A stretch of 64,000 bases of DNA from Candidatus Colinaster equi (GCA_018064425.1 JAGHVF010000007.1:1-64000); one strand, 5' to 3'. Shown: positions 55,445-64,000, numbered from the stretch's first letter. Translations and numbers: made by a program. Notes: generated by a model from the letters alone, not told the origin.

Positions 55445-56893
55445 ATGTACGATATTGTTATTATCGGAGCCGGAATTACCGGATCTTTTATAGCACATAA
55501 TCTATCGAAATACGATTGTAAGGTGTTGGTAATAGATAAAAACGGTGACATTGCAGATGGTGCAAGCATGGCAAACAGTGCAATAGTCCATGCGGGATAT
55601 GACCCTGTTGAGGGAACGCTTAAAGCTAAGCTTAATGTTCGAGGCAACAGAATGTATCCTGACATATGTAAGGAGCTAGGCACTGAATATAGAGAATGCT
55701 CGGCTTTTGTTGTGGCAACGGATGATGTTGAAAGCAAGGTGCTTGATACACTGATTGAACGAGCCGAAAGCAGAGATATACCATATTCGGATCTTTCAGG
55801 TGACAGAGCGAGAGAACTGGAGCGTAATCTTTCGGGCAATGTTATCAGGGCATTGGAGTTTCCGACAACGGGCATAATCTATCCGTGGCAGGTGGCAATT
55901 GCACTCATGGAAGAAGCTATGCTTAACGGCTGTGAACTTAAACTTAACGAGGAAGTTGTAGCAATTGACAGACAAACAGATAAATATGTAATTAAAACAG
56001 ACTGTGACATATACGAGGCTAAGTATGTGGTCAATGCAGCAGGCGTTTATGCAGATGAAATATATTCGATGGTTGTGCCGACACAGCAGAACATACGAAT
56101 TACGGCAAAACGTGGTGAATACTATGTTCTTGACGAAATGAAAGAACCCGTTGTAAGCAGGGTGATCTTTCCTGTGCCGGGACCTAAAGGCAAGGGTATT
56201 CTTGTTGTACCTACGTTACACGGTAATATTTTGCTCGGCCCCAATTCGGAGCTGATACCTGATAAAGACGGTATCAATACTACTGCGGAAGCATTAAAAC
56301 TTGTTAAAAACGGCGTAAGCAAGACTGTAGACAATATTCCGTTTGATAAGGTTATCAGAACATTTGCGGGATTGCGTCCGTCAGGGGATACAGGTGATTT
56401 TATTATTGAAGAATCAAAAGAGGCGGCCGGTTTTATTAATGTTGCATGTATAGAATCACCCGGACTTGCTTCTGCTCCGGCAATAGCTGAATATGTGTGC
56501 GATGAAGTGATGAAGGATAAATGGTGCTTTACACCTAAAACGGAGTATACACATAGAAAACCATATACCGTAATGTGTATGCTGGATAATGAACGTAAGA
56601 ATGAGATTATTGCAAAACACCCTGAGTTTGGAGAAATTGTGTGCAGATGCTGCAATGTCAGCAAGGGTGAGATTATTGACTGTATACGAAGATGCGCGGG
56701 GGCAGTGACGGTAAAAGGAGTTAAGAAGAGAGTCGGCCCGGGAATGGGCAGATGTCAGGGCGGATTCTGCGAACCGCTTGTAGTGGACATTCTGGCGCAG
56801 GAACTTGGAATAGACCCGACAGAAGTGTTGCTTGATTCTAAAAAATCAAGAATGTTGGTAGGTAAACTTGATAGTAGGGTGACAGGTGAGTGA
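55445..56893 (+). CDS. FAD oxidoreductase, GlpA-like glycerol-3-phosphate dehydrogenase with BFD [2Fe-2S] domain, 482 aa
   Basis: Residues about 1-360 form a DAO-type FAD domain (DIVIIGAGITGSFIAHNL; NAAGVYAD; RTFAGLRPSGDTGDF). About 395-455 is a BFD-like cluster domain with CRC, C and CQGGFC cysteines. This matches the catalytic subunit of anaerobic glycerol-3-phosphate dehydrogenase-like systems; lactate or 2-hydroxyglutarate oxidation is the other option. GGGAGG gives ATG 55445, not the longer frame from 55433. Next gene is two bases away. Confidence 0.85.
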   Translation: MYDIVIIGAGITGSFIAHNLSKYDCKVLVIDKNGDIADGASMANSAIVHAGYDPVEGTLKAKLNVRGNRMYPDICKELGTEYRECSAFVVATDDVESKVLDTLIERAESRDIPYSDLSGDRARELERNLSGNVIRALEFPTTGIIYPWQVAIALMEEAMLNGCELKLNEEVVAIDRQTDKYVIKTDCDIYEAKYVVNAAGVYADEIYSMVVPTQQNIRITAKRGEYYVLDEMKEPVVSRVIFPVPGPKGKGILVVPTLHGNILLGPNSELIPDKDGINTTAEALKLVKNGVSKTVDNIPFDKVIRTFAGLRPSGDTGDFIIEESKEAAGFINVACIESPGLASAPAIAEYVCDEVMKDKWCFTPKTEYTHRKPYTVMCMLDNERKNEIIAKHPEFGEIVCRCCNVSKGEIIDCIRRCAGAVTVKGVKKRVGPGMGRCQGGFCEPLVVDILAQELGIDPTEVLLDSKKSRMLVGKLDSRVTGE

Positions 56894-56894
56894 C

Positions 56895-58157
56895 ATGGAA
56901 AGATTCGACATTGTGATAATCGGTGGCGGAAGTGCCGGAATGGCAGCTGCCGTAGCTGCATATGACAGAGGCTGTAAAAGTATTTTGATTCTTGAAAAAG
57001 AAAAAGAACTTGGCGGAATTTTGTTGCAATGCATTCATAACGGTTTTGGGTTACACAGATTCGGTGAGGAGCTGGCGGGTCCATCGTATGCTCAAAAATG
57101 GAGCGAATTGTTAAAGGACACAAACGTTGTAGTTAAGACTAATACTACTGTTGTGGGAATGACGGCAGAAAAAGAAGTTACCTATGTCAATCCGGAGGGG
57201 TATGCGGTGGTTAAAGCCGGCGCTGTTATTATGGCCGTCGGATGTATTGAAAGAAGCAGAGGCGCTATTGCTATACCGGGATATAGGCCGGCAGGTGTAT
57301 GGAGTGCGGGAACAGCGCAAAAGTATATTAATATAAAAGGCTATATGGTTGGCAAGCGTGTCTTTATTTTGGGCAGTGGTGATATTGGACTGATTATGGC
57401 AAGGAGAATGACGTTAGAAGGAGCCAAGGTACTTGGTGTGGCAGAAATTATGCCGTATTCCAACGGCCTTGCGCGTAATATAAAGCAATGCCTTGAGGAT
57501 TTTGATATTCCGTTATACTTAAGCCATACCGTAGTTGATATAAAAGGTAAGGACAGAGTCGAAGGTGTTGTAATAGCAAAGGTTGATGAGAATAAGAATC
57601 CGATAGAGGGTACTCAGATAGAATTTGATGTCGATACCTTGCTACTTTCGGTTGGATTGATTCCCGACAATTCTTTATGTCAGGATGCGGGAATAGCTAT
57701 TCATGCCAAGACAAAAGGCCCTGTTGTTAACGAACATATGGAAACATCTGTGCCCGGAATATTCGCATGCGGTAACGGATTACACGTTCATGATTTGGTG
57801 GATTATGTAAGCCTTGAAGGTGAGGAAGCAGGCAGAGCTGCAGCGGATTATGTAGCAGGAAAATATGCGGGCGGTAAGGGCATAGCAATAACAATTAATC
57901 CGGGTGACGGCATCGGTTATGTTTTACCAACCTATGTATCGCCGACTTTGATGAATGATACCTTAGAGATAAAAATGCGTGTTAACAGAAATGACAGAGA
58001 TGTCAGAATTGAACTGTGGGATGATAACAGATGTATCAGCAAGGTTAATAAGCTAAGGATTGCACCGAGTGAGATGGAGAAGCTTGTTGTTAAAAAGGAG
58101 CAATTGGCAGATGTTTCAGGCAACTTAAGAGTGCTTGTAAGTAATAACAATGTATAA
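56895..58157 (+). CDS. NAD(P)/FAD-dependent oxidoreductase, partner of the GlpA-like protein, 420 aa
   Basis: Two-dinucleotide-binding flavoprotein: FAD motif GGGSAGMAAAVAAYD (about 11), FACGNGLHVHD closing the FAD site, and NAD motif GSGDIGLIMARRM (about 160). There is no redox-active CxxC, so it passes electrons through flavin alone. Partner type: GlpB-like/NirB-like reductase typical beside DUF1667 genes. AGGTGAG lies four bases before ATG 56895. The last ~75 residues are a beta-rich tail. Confidence 0.86.
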   Translation: MERFDIVIIGGGSAGMAAAVAAYDRGCKSILILEKEKELGGILLQCIHNGFGLHRFGEELAGPSYAQKWSELLKDTNVVVKTNTTVVGMTAEKEVTYVNPEGYAVVKAGAVIMAVGCIERSRGAIAIPGYRPAGVWSAGTAQKYINIKGYMVGKRVFILGSGDIGLIMARRMTLEGAKVLGVAEIMPYSNGLARNIKQCLEDFDIPLYLSHTVVDIKGKDRVEGVVIAKVDENKNPIEGTQIEFDVDTLLLSVGLIPDNSLCQDAGIAIHAKTKGPVVNEHMETSVPGIFACGNGLHVHDLVDYVSLEGEEAGRAAADYVAGKYAGGKGIAITINPGDGIGYVLPTYVSPTLMNDTLEIKMRVNRNDRDVRIELWDDNRCISKVNKLRIAPSEMEKLVVKKEQLADVSGNLRVLVSNNNV

Positions 58158-58250
58158 ATGGGTATTTTTTTCATAAGTGCAATAAATGCGTTAAAGGTGA
58201 TGGTTGCGATGACTGCAATCGACGTGGAAGATATAGAAAAGAGGGATAAT

Positions 58251-58604
58251 ATGACGCAGAAGTTAACGTGTATCGTATGCCCCAGAGGATGCGAAATAGA
58301 GGTTGTGCTAAATGAAGGTACTGTAGAGAGCATAAGCGGCAATTCCTGCAAAAGAGGAGAGGAATATGCCCGTAATGAAGTGACAGCACCGATGAGGCAG
58401 GTGACAACTACCGTTGCGATTGAGGGTGGTATATATAACAGACTTCCGGTTATTTTGTCGGATGTTATACCGAAAGAGCGTATGATGGATGTATGTAAAG
58501 CATTGGCGGATGTGCGTGTCAGTGCACCCGTTAAAAGAGGTGATATTGTGCTTGCCAATGTATGCAACCTTGGTGTAGATGTGATATCATCAAGAAGTAT
58601 GTGA
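58251..58604 (+). CDS. DUF1667 protein, probable iron-sulfur partner of the redox pair, 117 aa
   Basis: Four conserved cysteines near the N-terminus, CIVCPRGC then C in GNSCKRG (positions 7, 10, 14 and 33), would hold a cluster. The rest is a compact alpha/beta domain. DUF1667 genes normally sit beside the two flavoproteins found just upstream, and take the electron-transfer place of GlpC. GAGGGATAAT precedes ATG 58251. The frame is open back to 58158 but that stretch has no ribosome site and odd residues, so I treat it as a 93-base spacer. Confidence 0.83.
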   Translation: MTQKLTCIVCPRGCEIEVVLNEGTVESISGNSCKRGEEYARNEVTAPMRQVTTTVAIEGGIYNRLPVILSDVIPKERMMDVCKALADVRVSAPVKRGDIVLANVCNLGVDVISSRSM

Positions 58605-58635
58605 TAATGAGAATGTATAAAGGAAACGGACATAA

Positions 58636-58890
58636 ATGATGAATGCTGATAAAAATGAAGAAATGAACAGTGAACACAAAACAGGTAAGTTTAAAAGAAT
58701 AGTAGCACTTGTAGGTGTGATTATTCTTGTACTTATGTATGTATTGCTGCTTGTATTTGCATTGCTGCAGGTACCCAATTGGAGACGCTTGTTTATTGCA
58801 TGCCTTGCAATGACTATAGCTATTCCGATATTTATATGGATTAATTTTTTCCTGTACGATGCATTGGCTAAGAGGAAAAACAGAGAGTAA
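58636..58890 (+). CDS. Small two-helix membrane protein, 84 aa
   Basis: A hydrophilic N-terminus (about 22 residues), two membrane helices (about 24-46 and 51-73) with basic ends (KRKNRE). Unrecognised family. AAGGAAA is about ten bases upstream of the first of two adjacent ATG codons. Same strand and close to the DUF1667 gene, perhaps last of that operon. Confidence 0.65.
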   Translation: MMNADKNEEMNSEHKTGKFKRIVALVGVIILVLMYVLLLVFALLQVPNWRRLFIACLAMTIAIPIFIWINFFLYDALAKRKNRE

Positions 58891-58945
58891 ATATGTATTG
58901 CATCAAAAAGATGACATTAGCAGAATGCGATGAACAATTTATTAC

Positions 58946-58974
58946 TTGAGAATTGGACATATTTGCGATATACT
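58946..58974 (+). promoter_or_regulatory. Promoter of the SEC-C protein gene
   Basis: TTGAGA, 17 bases, TATACT, about 32 bases before the ATG. Confidence 0.55.
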
Positions 58975-59005
58975 AGCAAAAGATTAATAAAAAGGAGTAA
59001 GTAAT

Positions 59006-59518
59006 ATGGCAAAGACATTACTTGAACAGTGGAGAGAGACGGCTTACAACGAGTCAGCAAATAAAGGTGATTTACAGAGACTTTGGGCAGATTATTTTCA
59101 GAAAGAAAAGGATATATATGCACAGCTTCTTAAGAATCCCGATGAAGAAGTAAAGGGTACGGTAGCAGAGCTTGCAAAGAAGTATGATATTGATATATCC
59201 ACTATGGTTGGTTTCTTGGATGGTATCAATGACAGCTTAAAGACACCGAATCCAATTGAGACAATGGATGAGAATACAGAAGTATCACTTGCTTTTGAGA
59301 AAGAGCTTCTTTATAAGAACATGGTTGCAGCAGGCGCTGAGTGGTTGTATGGTCTTGAAGAGTGGAATGATATTTTTACACCCGAAAAGCTTAAAGAGCT
59401 TTATAAGGAGCAGAAGCGTTCGACAACTATTGTAAATGAAGCAAAGGTATATCCTAACGATCCTTGTCCGTGCGGTAGCGGTAAGAAATATAAGAAGTGC
59501 TGCGGAAAGAATAAATAG
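59006..59518 (+). CDS. SEC-C motif protein, 170 aa
   Basis: Mostly helical, acidic protein ending in a SEC-C zinc motif ([14 protein letters not shown]), the same metal-binding tail found on SecA and many unrelated proteins, where it binds ribosomes or SecB-like partners. The helical part of about 140 residues resembles the uncharacterised family annotated only as SEC-C metal-binding protein. AAAAGGAG upstream. Its stop overlaps the VanZ start by one base. Confidence 0.87.
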   Translation: MAKTLLEQWRETAYNESANKGDLQRLWADYFQKEKDIYAQLLKNPDEEVKGTVAELAKKYDIDISTMVGFLDGINDSLKTPNPIETMDENTEVSLAFEKELLYKNMVAAGAEWLYGLEEWNDIFTPEKLKELYKEQKRSTTIVNEAKVYPNDPCPCGSGKKYKKCCGKNK

Positions 59519-60048
59519 TGCGATATTTTATTCTGTTTGTTAAAAAGACATTACGTTTTTTACTCAAACCGTTATCGTTTATTCCGGGATTGTTAATGAT
59601 GTATGTAATCTTTAGATTCTCGTCTCAGCCCGGTAATGATTCTGCAGGACTTAGCCGTACTGTCAGTGAATTGGTTGTAATAGCATATAACAAGGTAACT
59701 TCATCCGGTATGACTGCAATCGATATGGAATTGTTGGTAACAACAATCCATCCGTACATACGAAAAGCGGCTCATGTGACAGAGTATTTTCTGTTGGCAA
59801 TGGGCGTATGCCTTCCTATGTATGTGTACCGAATCAGAGGTTTTGCGCTTACATTTCTTGGAATGGTTATCTGCGTGGCATATGCGGCACTTGATGAATA
59901 TCATCAGACGTTTGTGTCAGGAAGATGCGGAACATATAAAGATGTATTGATTGACAGTATCGGTATAATACTTGGTATTATTGTTATTCGTATCATTGGA
60001 TATACAGGTCGTAAGACCATATTTGCGTGGTTGTCGCTTGACGATTGA
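59518..60048 (+). CDS. VanZ-family membrane protein, 176 aa
   Basis: Four membrane helices with the VanZ landmarks FSSQPG, RKAAHVTEYFLLA and DEYHQTFVSGRCGTYKDVLID. VanZ proteins are linked to teicoplanin and lipoglycopeptide tolerance, and a general cell-envelope role. Starts with GTG in the stop of the SEC-C gene (TAGTG), so translation is coupled. Confidence 0.88.
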   Translation: MRYFILFVKKTLRFLLKPLSFIPGLLMMYVIFRFSSQPGNDSAGLSRTVSELVVIAYNKVTSSGMTAIDMELLVTTIHPYIRKAAHVTEYFLLAMGVCLPMYVYRIRGFALTFLGMVICVAYAALDEYHQTFVSGRCGTYKDVLIDSIGIILGIIVIRIIGYTGRKTIFAWLSLDD

Positions 60049-60104
60049 TATTTTCGGCCGTAACATGACACCATAGATGAATTGGCATAACATATGGTAA
60101 TTAT

Positions 60105-60135
60105 GAAAAAAGAGCTGCATTGCAGCTCTTTTTAT
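60105..60135. terminator. Bidirectional terminator
   Basis: AAAAAGAGCTGCA and TGCAGCTCTTTTT with a minimal loop, between VanZ (+) and the cNMP-domain gene (-). Confidence 0.9.
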
Positions 60136-60139
60136 AATT

Positions 60140-62386
60140 CTATCTTTCGAGAAGTTCTCTTTGAATGGCAAGCTCTTCCGGGAGCGGAACACCGCTGTTG
60201 CGATATTTTGCCTCAATCTGATCGAGACGATGGAGTGCCTGGCCGGTTGTAATATGATGCTTTGACAGGCAATCTTCAAAGATTGTGTTATTCTTTATGA
60301 CATCACGATACTTTTGACCGAAAGGACAGTATCTGAAGACGATAAAACGTGATGTCTTGTTGAGTCTGCATGAACCGGCTGATTCATACATCATAAGCAA
60401 CATATAATCGCTTAGGAACATCTCTTTGAAACTGTTCTTACATTTCTTAAGAGTCTCTTTGATTTTCTCTTTGGTATCGTAGGAAATATCACGATTCTTT
60501 GCAAAGAACTGTGCGTAATCACAATAATCACTGGTAAGTGAGTGCGAGGTAACATCATTCCAACGTGCACCTTGTTCACGCTTACACATCTCCCAACGGA
60601 ATTCACCGAACATTCGAACGAAAGCTTTCTCTAAGTTCTCTAAGAAGAGAGCCGAGATAATCATACGTCCCGGTGTCTTACGATTCATTCCTTCTATCTC
60701 TTGCCACAAAACACCACGGCTACCGGCATTCGGCATCAGAATGATATCGGGACGGATATCAACTCTTATGGTATCCTTAACATTAATCTTGGTATCCTCA
60801 AATATATACTCATGATAGAAGACCGAATAATCAATCTCGTTGAGTTTGGTAACTGTATCAAGTATCTTCTTCGGAGTCAGAAGCAAATCATCGAGTGTAC
60901 GTAAAATGTTGTCCTCAATGAGTACAGGACAGTATGTGAAAACACGACCGAAGGTTATCTTATTTACACTCTGGAACATATTGTTGAGCTCATAACGAAC
61001 CTTCTCCATTGTGTCTTCGTTCATCTGCATCTCAGCTTCTTTGTTAATCTTACCTTCACGGGCAAGTGTTCTTACATATTGAGCATAATCCTGCTCGAAT
61101 TCATTACGGCTCGGCTGCTTGTTGCCAATGAAAATCTCTTTGAACCATTCCAAAGTAGTATATATTCCCTGTTCCTTATTGCCGTGGAAATTCTCGGCAA
61201 TTCTATAGAGCGCAACTGCATTCTCCTGACCGCAAAGCTCTGCATCGACATATCCGAAATTAAGGAACATCTTAATGATTGTAGGAACGTTCTCGTCACT
61301 GACAGCAGCTTGGATGACATCCGAATATATAAGGAAAAACAGCTTTGATATTTGCTTTCTTATAATATCAACATCTTTTTCCGTAGACGAACGGTCGGAG
61401 ACCTTCTTAAATTGCTCGATATATTTCTTGAATTCGGCAACTGTTGTAGGCAGCGTGCAGGAATATTCCAAAATGAATCCAAGCGAATTGGATAATTCGT
61501 TGTTAATTGCTGAATCGTCTGCAGTCTCAGCAACCTGAGGCGGAAGCGTATCCTGTTTTGCTTTGAATTCACTGGTACGCGCATCAAGCAATGAAGGTTC
61601 GGTTATTCCAAGCTTGGCAATTTTGTCCGCCATTGAATCAACATATGCGACGATGTCTGTTGTCTTTTCACCGTTACTTCTGGCACGCAGATACAAATCA
61701 CTGTATAAGTCATAGAAATCAAGATAATTCTCATTCATAAGATATGACATGAAAAGTTCATTGGATTCAAGCATGGAAGAATCAAGTTGTAATACCTTAC
61801 TGATATCCTGACAGCTTCTGCATAAGTAGCCGTATACAAAATTGGCACTCATCGGAGTCTGTGATTCTGTCATAATCTTACGACAACTTGTATAGAATTC
61901 ATTCATCCAAAAAGGAAGTTCATCCTCAAGAGTAAATGATTGCAAATCATCTGAGAAAGGGAGAACCTTCGGATTGAGACCAAAACTCTTACATAATTGC
62001 TGATAGTGGACTTTTGTCTCAATGATATATTTGTACAATTCCTGACAAATTGTATAATTGGCCTTGTATGTGTTAATAATATTGCAGATATTTCTGTTGA
62101 TGGAATTAAGAAGCAATTTACGCAAATCTTCCTGACTGTTTAGCATAGCAAGCAGTCCCTTTGTGGTCTTATAAGGATATGGGATTAATGAACAATTGGT
62201 TGCAGCACGATATGTGCAAATATGATTGTCATCAAGCAAATCGAATATTCCTACAATGTCCCCTTTTTTTAGCGTAAATACGCTGTTGTTGGCAAGAGCC
62301 TCAACCGTACCGTCAGCTATGATGTAAAATGTATCACATTCGGAACCGGTCTCTATAATTATGTCTTGTGCGTTCACGGTCTGCAT
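60140..62386 (-). CDS. Cyclic-nucleotide-binding-domain protein with large unknown C-terminal part, 748 aa
   Basis: Residues about 1-100 form a cNMP-binding (Crp-type) beta-roll: IIIETGSECDTFYIIADGTVE and FTLKKGDIVGIFDLLDD. The canonical phosphate-binding GE-R pattern is not evident. The remaining 650 residues are helical with no recognised domain; there is no DNA-binding helix-turn-helix, membrane helix or kinase. Conserved-looking features include MNAGSRGVLWQEIEG-like PNAGSRG, FGEFRWEMC, and a late basic stretch. The ATG at 62386 has GGGGG eight bases upstream; 62392 is only two bases from it. Not a transcription factor of the Crp type by content. Confidence 0.72.
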   Translation of the reverse strand: MQTVNAQDIIIETGSECDTFYIIADGTVEALANNSVFTLKKGDIVGIFDLLDDNHICTYRAATNCSLIPYPYKTTKGLLAMLNSQEDLRKLLLNSINRNICNIINTYKANYTICQELYKYIIETKVHYQQLCKSFGLNPKVLPFSDDLQSFTLEDELPFWMNEFYTSCRKIMTESQTPMSANFVYGYLCRSCQDISKVLQLDSSMLESNELFMSYLMNENYLDFYDLYSDLYLRARSNGEKTTDIVAYVDSMADKIAKLGITEPSLLDARTSEFKAKQDTLPPQVAETADDSAINNELSNSLGFILEYSCTLPTTVAEFKKYIEQFKKVSDRSSTEKDVDIIRKQISKLFFLIYSDVIQAAVSDENVPTIIKMFLNFGYVDAELCGQENAVALYRIAENFHGNKEQGIYTTLEWFKEIFIGNKQPSRNEFEQDYAQYVRTLAREGKINKEAEMQMNEDTMEKVRYELNNMFQSVNKITFGRVFTYCPVLIEDNILRTLDDLLLTPKKILDTVTKLNEIDYSVFYHEYIFEDTKINVKDTIRVDIRPDIILMPNAGSRGVLWQEIEGMNRKTPGRMIISALFLENLEKAFVRMFGEFRWEMCKREQGARWNDVTSHSLTSDYCDYAQFFAKNRDISYDTKEKIKETLKKCKNSFKEMFLSDYMLLMMYESAGSCRLNKTSRFIVFRYCPFGQKYRDVIKNNTIFEDCLSKHHITTGQALHRLDQIEAKYRNSGVPLPEELAIQRELLER

Positions 62387-62415
62387 AACCATTACCCCCT
62401 AAAAAGCATGACACA

Positions 62416-62464
62416 ATTATATCATATATTTATATTGTACGAAAACAATAAATTGTGATAAAAT
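62416..62464. promoter_or_regulatory. Divergent promoters between the cNMP gene and the unknown/TetR operon
   Basis: Minus strand: TGATATAAT, an extended -10 box (62424-62416). Plus strand: TTGTAC (62435-62440), an 18-base spacer, then TAAAAT. The two face away from one another and would share any regulator. Confidence 0.45.
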
Positions 62465-62494
62465 GGTTTTCGATAAACGCTTAAGGGGGATGCT

Positions 62495-62971
62495 ATGTTT
62501 ACAGAGGGCATGACTGCAGAGCAGATTTTATTGAAATATAGTGATGATATAAATAGATTAGCTGCATATATACCGTATTTGGAGACGAAAAGTGGGAAGA
62601 CGGTAGTAAATATGTACGATGGGGATGATGTTGGTGCAAAGACATGCACGTTTCCCGTATACGACAGTAATTTGATGAATTTCATCAAGGAGATGGATCA
62701 TTCGAATCTGATGGACCGCAATTACAGATATGTATATTCAAGAAACCGTATACAGGGTCCGAGCGATGAACTCAGAGTGATTGAGCAGGCGACCATTTTG
62801 CAGATGGATCAGATTGCGGGAATATTATCTCATTATGTGATGGGTGGCAGAACGAAAGCCAGATTATGGAGTGACGGAGTTACGAACGGCGTGTTCTTGG
62901 CGGCACTCAGTAAAGCAAAAGAACTTGTTGATTTTTGGACAAACGCAACTACTATGGAGGGAAGACAGTGA
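62495..62971 (+). CDS. Unknown protein coupled to a TetR regulator, 158 aa
   Basis: Unrecognised soluble alpha/beta protein without signal or membrane helix. The strongest features are YIPYLETKSGKTVVNMYDGDD near the N-terminus and a helical C-terminal half (LQMDQIAGILSHYVMGG). GGGGGA precedes the ATG. Its stop overlaps the GTG start of the TetR gene (GTGA), so both are made together. Confidence 0.7.
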   Translation: MFTEGMTAEQILLKYSDDINRLAAYIPYLETKSGKTVVNMYDGDDVGAKTCTFPVYDSNLMNFIKEMDHSNLMDRNYRYVYSRNRIQGPSDELRVIEQATILQMDQIAGILSHYVMGGRTKARLWSDGVTNGVFLAALSKAKELVDFWTNATTMEGRQ

Positions 62972-63561
62972 GCGAAAAAGCAGATAACAAGAGACAGTTG
63001 ATTATTGACAAAGCTACAGAGGTATTTGCTCAGGCAGGCTACAGAGATGTAACAATGAAAGATATTGTTGCGGCATGTGAGATTAGCCGAGGCGGATTAT
63101 ATTTGTATTACAATTCAACGGAAGAGCTGTTCCTCGATGTAATTAAGGCAAGAGATGAAGAAGAGGAAGAGAAGAACAATAATATTATTGAAAGACTTCG
63201 TGTTGCCGGCTCTGCTGAGTTGTTGTTGTGGTTTTTGAAAGAGCAGAAGAAGGAAATACTTAAGAGAAAGAATTCTCTTAGTATCGCAGAATATGAGTAT
63301 GCGTTCTATTGTCGCGAGAATCTGCATAACAGTACTTCAAAGCAGCGTTTTGAGACTGAGACACAGGTACTTGAGAAAATTCTTGTTCGCGGTAACGAGA
63401 ATGGAGAATTCATTTGTGACAATCCGCAGGCTATGGCAACCAATATGATGTATTGTATTGAGGGGATGAAGATAAATGCTAGAACAATGGGCATCAGCGA
63501 AGCAAAGGTTGATAAAGAATTAGTATTTCTGATGCGTCAATTTATGGAGGTTGAAGAATAA
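62968..63561 (+). CDS. TetR-family transcriptional regulator, 197 aa
   Basis: The N-terminal helix-turn-helix is typical: IIDKATEVFAQAGYRDVTMKDIVAACEISRGGLYLYY with the conserved YYHF-like LYLYYN. The C-terminal ligand domain is unclassified. Start set to GTG 62968, which overlaps the previous stop and has GGAGG upstream; the track-length frame from 62935 would sit inside that gene. Could control the upstream gene, the divergent cNMP gene or purL. Confidence 0.88.
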   Translation: MSEKADNKRQLIIDKATEVFAQAGYRDVTMKDIVAACEISRGGLYLYYNSTEELFLDVIKARDEEEEEKNNNIIERLRVAGSAELLLWFLKEQKKEILKRKNSLSIAEYEYAFYCRENLHNSTSKQRFETETQVLEKILVRGNENGEFICDNPQAMATNMMYCIEGMKINARTMGISEAKVDKELVFLMRQFMEVEE

Positions 63562-63563
63562 CA

Positions 63564-64000
63564 ATGAGTGACGTCAAGCGTATCTACGTTGAGAAGAAGG
63601 GTCCTTACGCGGTTAAGGCTAAGGAACTTAGAGAGGAGATTGAGAGTTACCTTAGCATTAAAGGTGTTCGCGGTGTTCGTGAACTTATCAGATATGATGT
63701 TGAAGGTTTGAGTGATGCTACATTTGCAAGAGCTTGCAATGGAGTATTCGCAGAACCGCCGGTTGATATTCTCTTCAATGAGACATTACAGCTTCAGCCG
63801 TCAGAAAAAGCTTTTAGTGTAGAATTTCTCCCGGGTCAGTTTGATCAGAGAGCCGATTCCGCTGTTCAATGTGTACAATTCCTGGATGAAGAGGCTAAGC
63901 CTATCATAAAGACCGCAGTTACATATGTAATTGATGGTGATGTATCGGATGATGAATTAGACAAAATCAAAGCATATTGTATTAATCCGGTTGATTCAAG
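63564..64000 (+). CDS. purL: Phosphoribosylformylglycinamidine synthase, N-terminal part (cut by window end), 145 aa visible
   Basis: Purine-synthesis enzyme converting FGAR to FGAM. The N-terminal VEKKGPYAVKAKELREEIESYL and IRYDVEGLSDATF are the PurS-like start of the large single-chain clostridial PurL (about 1250 residues); PGQFDQRADSAVQC is the linker leading to the synthetase domain. The gene runs beyond the window. Starts two bases after the TetR stop; GGAGG is about 13 bases upstream. Confidence 0.9.
   Translation, partial: MSDVKRIYVEKKGPYAVKAKELREEIESYLSIKGVRGVRELIRYDVEGLSDATFARACNGVFAEPPVDILFNETLQLQPSEKAFSVEFLPGQFDQRADSAVQCVQFLDEEAKPIIKTAVTYVIDGDVSDDELDKIKAYCINPVDS

Noticed and set aside
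58158..58250. N-terminal extension of the DUF1667 protein
   Set aside because: No ribosome site, a T-rich start and residues unlike the family; the clear GAGGG site and CIVCPRGC start at 58251.
1..64000. Mobile elements, phage genes, tRNA or rRNA genes
   Set aside because: Searched by eye for transposase, integrase, anticodon-arm and rRNA-like sequence; nothing convincing found. A covariance-model scan would be the decisive test.

Overview
This is a chromosome segment from a low-GC, AT-biased anaerobic Firmicute, almost certainly a member of the Lachnospiraceae (Clostridia); the genus cannot be fixed from the sequence. Signs pointing there are strong AGGAGG-type ribosome sites, a pyrophosphate-dependent phosphofructokinase, clostridial-type PurL, DUF6273 and DUF5716/DUF5717-like proteins, a GlpA-like/DUF1667 oxidoreductase set, and many Gly/Ser/Glu-rich surface proteins. 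I see no rRNA, tRNA, insertion sequence, prophage or CRISPR array. Genes are dense and mostly on the plus strand; no gap between genes exceeds 300 bases, except the first ~420 bases if the doubtful small ORF at 182-406 is not a gene.

Layout. 1-3.7 kb: small secreted peptide or remnant, CPBP membrane protease, cupin, an ECF-like sigma factor overlapping a tiny peptide gene, and a divergent secreted protein. 3.74-5.06 kb: a fluoride riboswitch controlling a cation/proton antiporter. 5.1-11.1 kb: an acyltransferase fused to DUF6273 and two tandem GH43 glycosidases with N-terminal alpha/beta-hydrolase domains, one intact and one catalytically dead. 11.2-17.1 kb: a hybrid histidine kinase, then nadE, a PAP2 phosphatase and cysK. 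17.1-20.7 kb: a MacAB-like export operon. 20.9-28.4 kb: Ca/Na antiporter, proC, an exported membrane-anchored protein, then divergent PPi-PFK and glycogen phosphorylase. 28.5-36.4 kb: zinc-ribbon membrane protein, lipoprotein, LURP-one-like membrane protein, GT8 glycosyltransferase and a large GLUG-repeat surface protein. 36.5-40.3 kb: Y-family polymerase, YolD-like protein, NYN/OST-HTH protein and a secreted ComEC-like metallo-beta-lactamase. 40.4-47.3 kb: a tight four-gene operon of unknown function (DUF5717-like giant, Hsp70/actin-like DUF5716-like, TPR protein, two-TM coiled-coil protein). 47.4-51.9 kb: amino-acid ABC transporter, purB and a HAD phosphatase. 52-55.3 kb: a GGDEF-GAF-EAL c-di-GMP protein. 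55.4-58.6 kb: a glycerol-3-phosphate-dehydrogenase-like redox trio. 58.6-64 kb: small membrane protein, SEC-C protein, VanZ, a large cNMP-binding-domain protein, a divergent unknown gene coupled to a TetR regulator, and the start of purL.

The best candidate for an undescribed system is the 40.4-47.3 kb operon: one promoter, three very short gaps, and a domain set (Ig-like/TPR giant, Hsp70-fold protein with a degenerate phosphate-2 loop, TPR partner, membrane coiled coil) that reads like one envelope-associated machine. Family names are from memory of protein signatures; no database search was possible. Start codons were moved from the longest ORF to the start best supported by a ribosome site; each such choice is stated.
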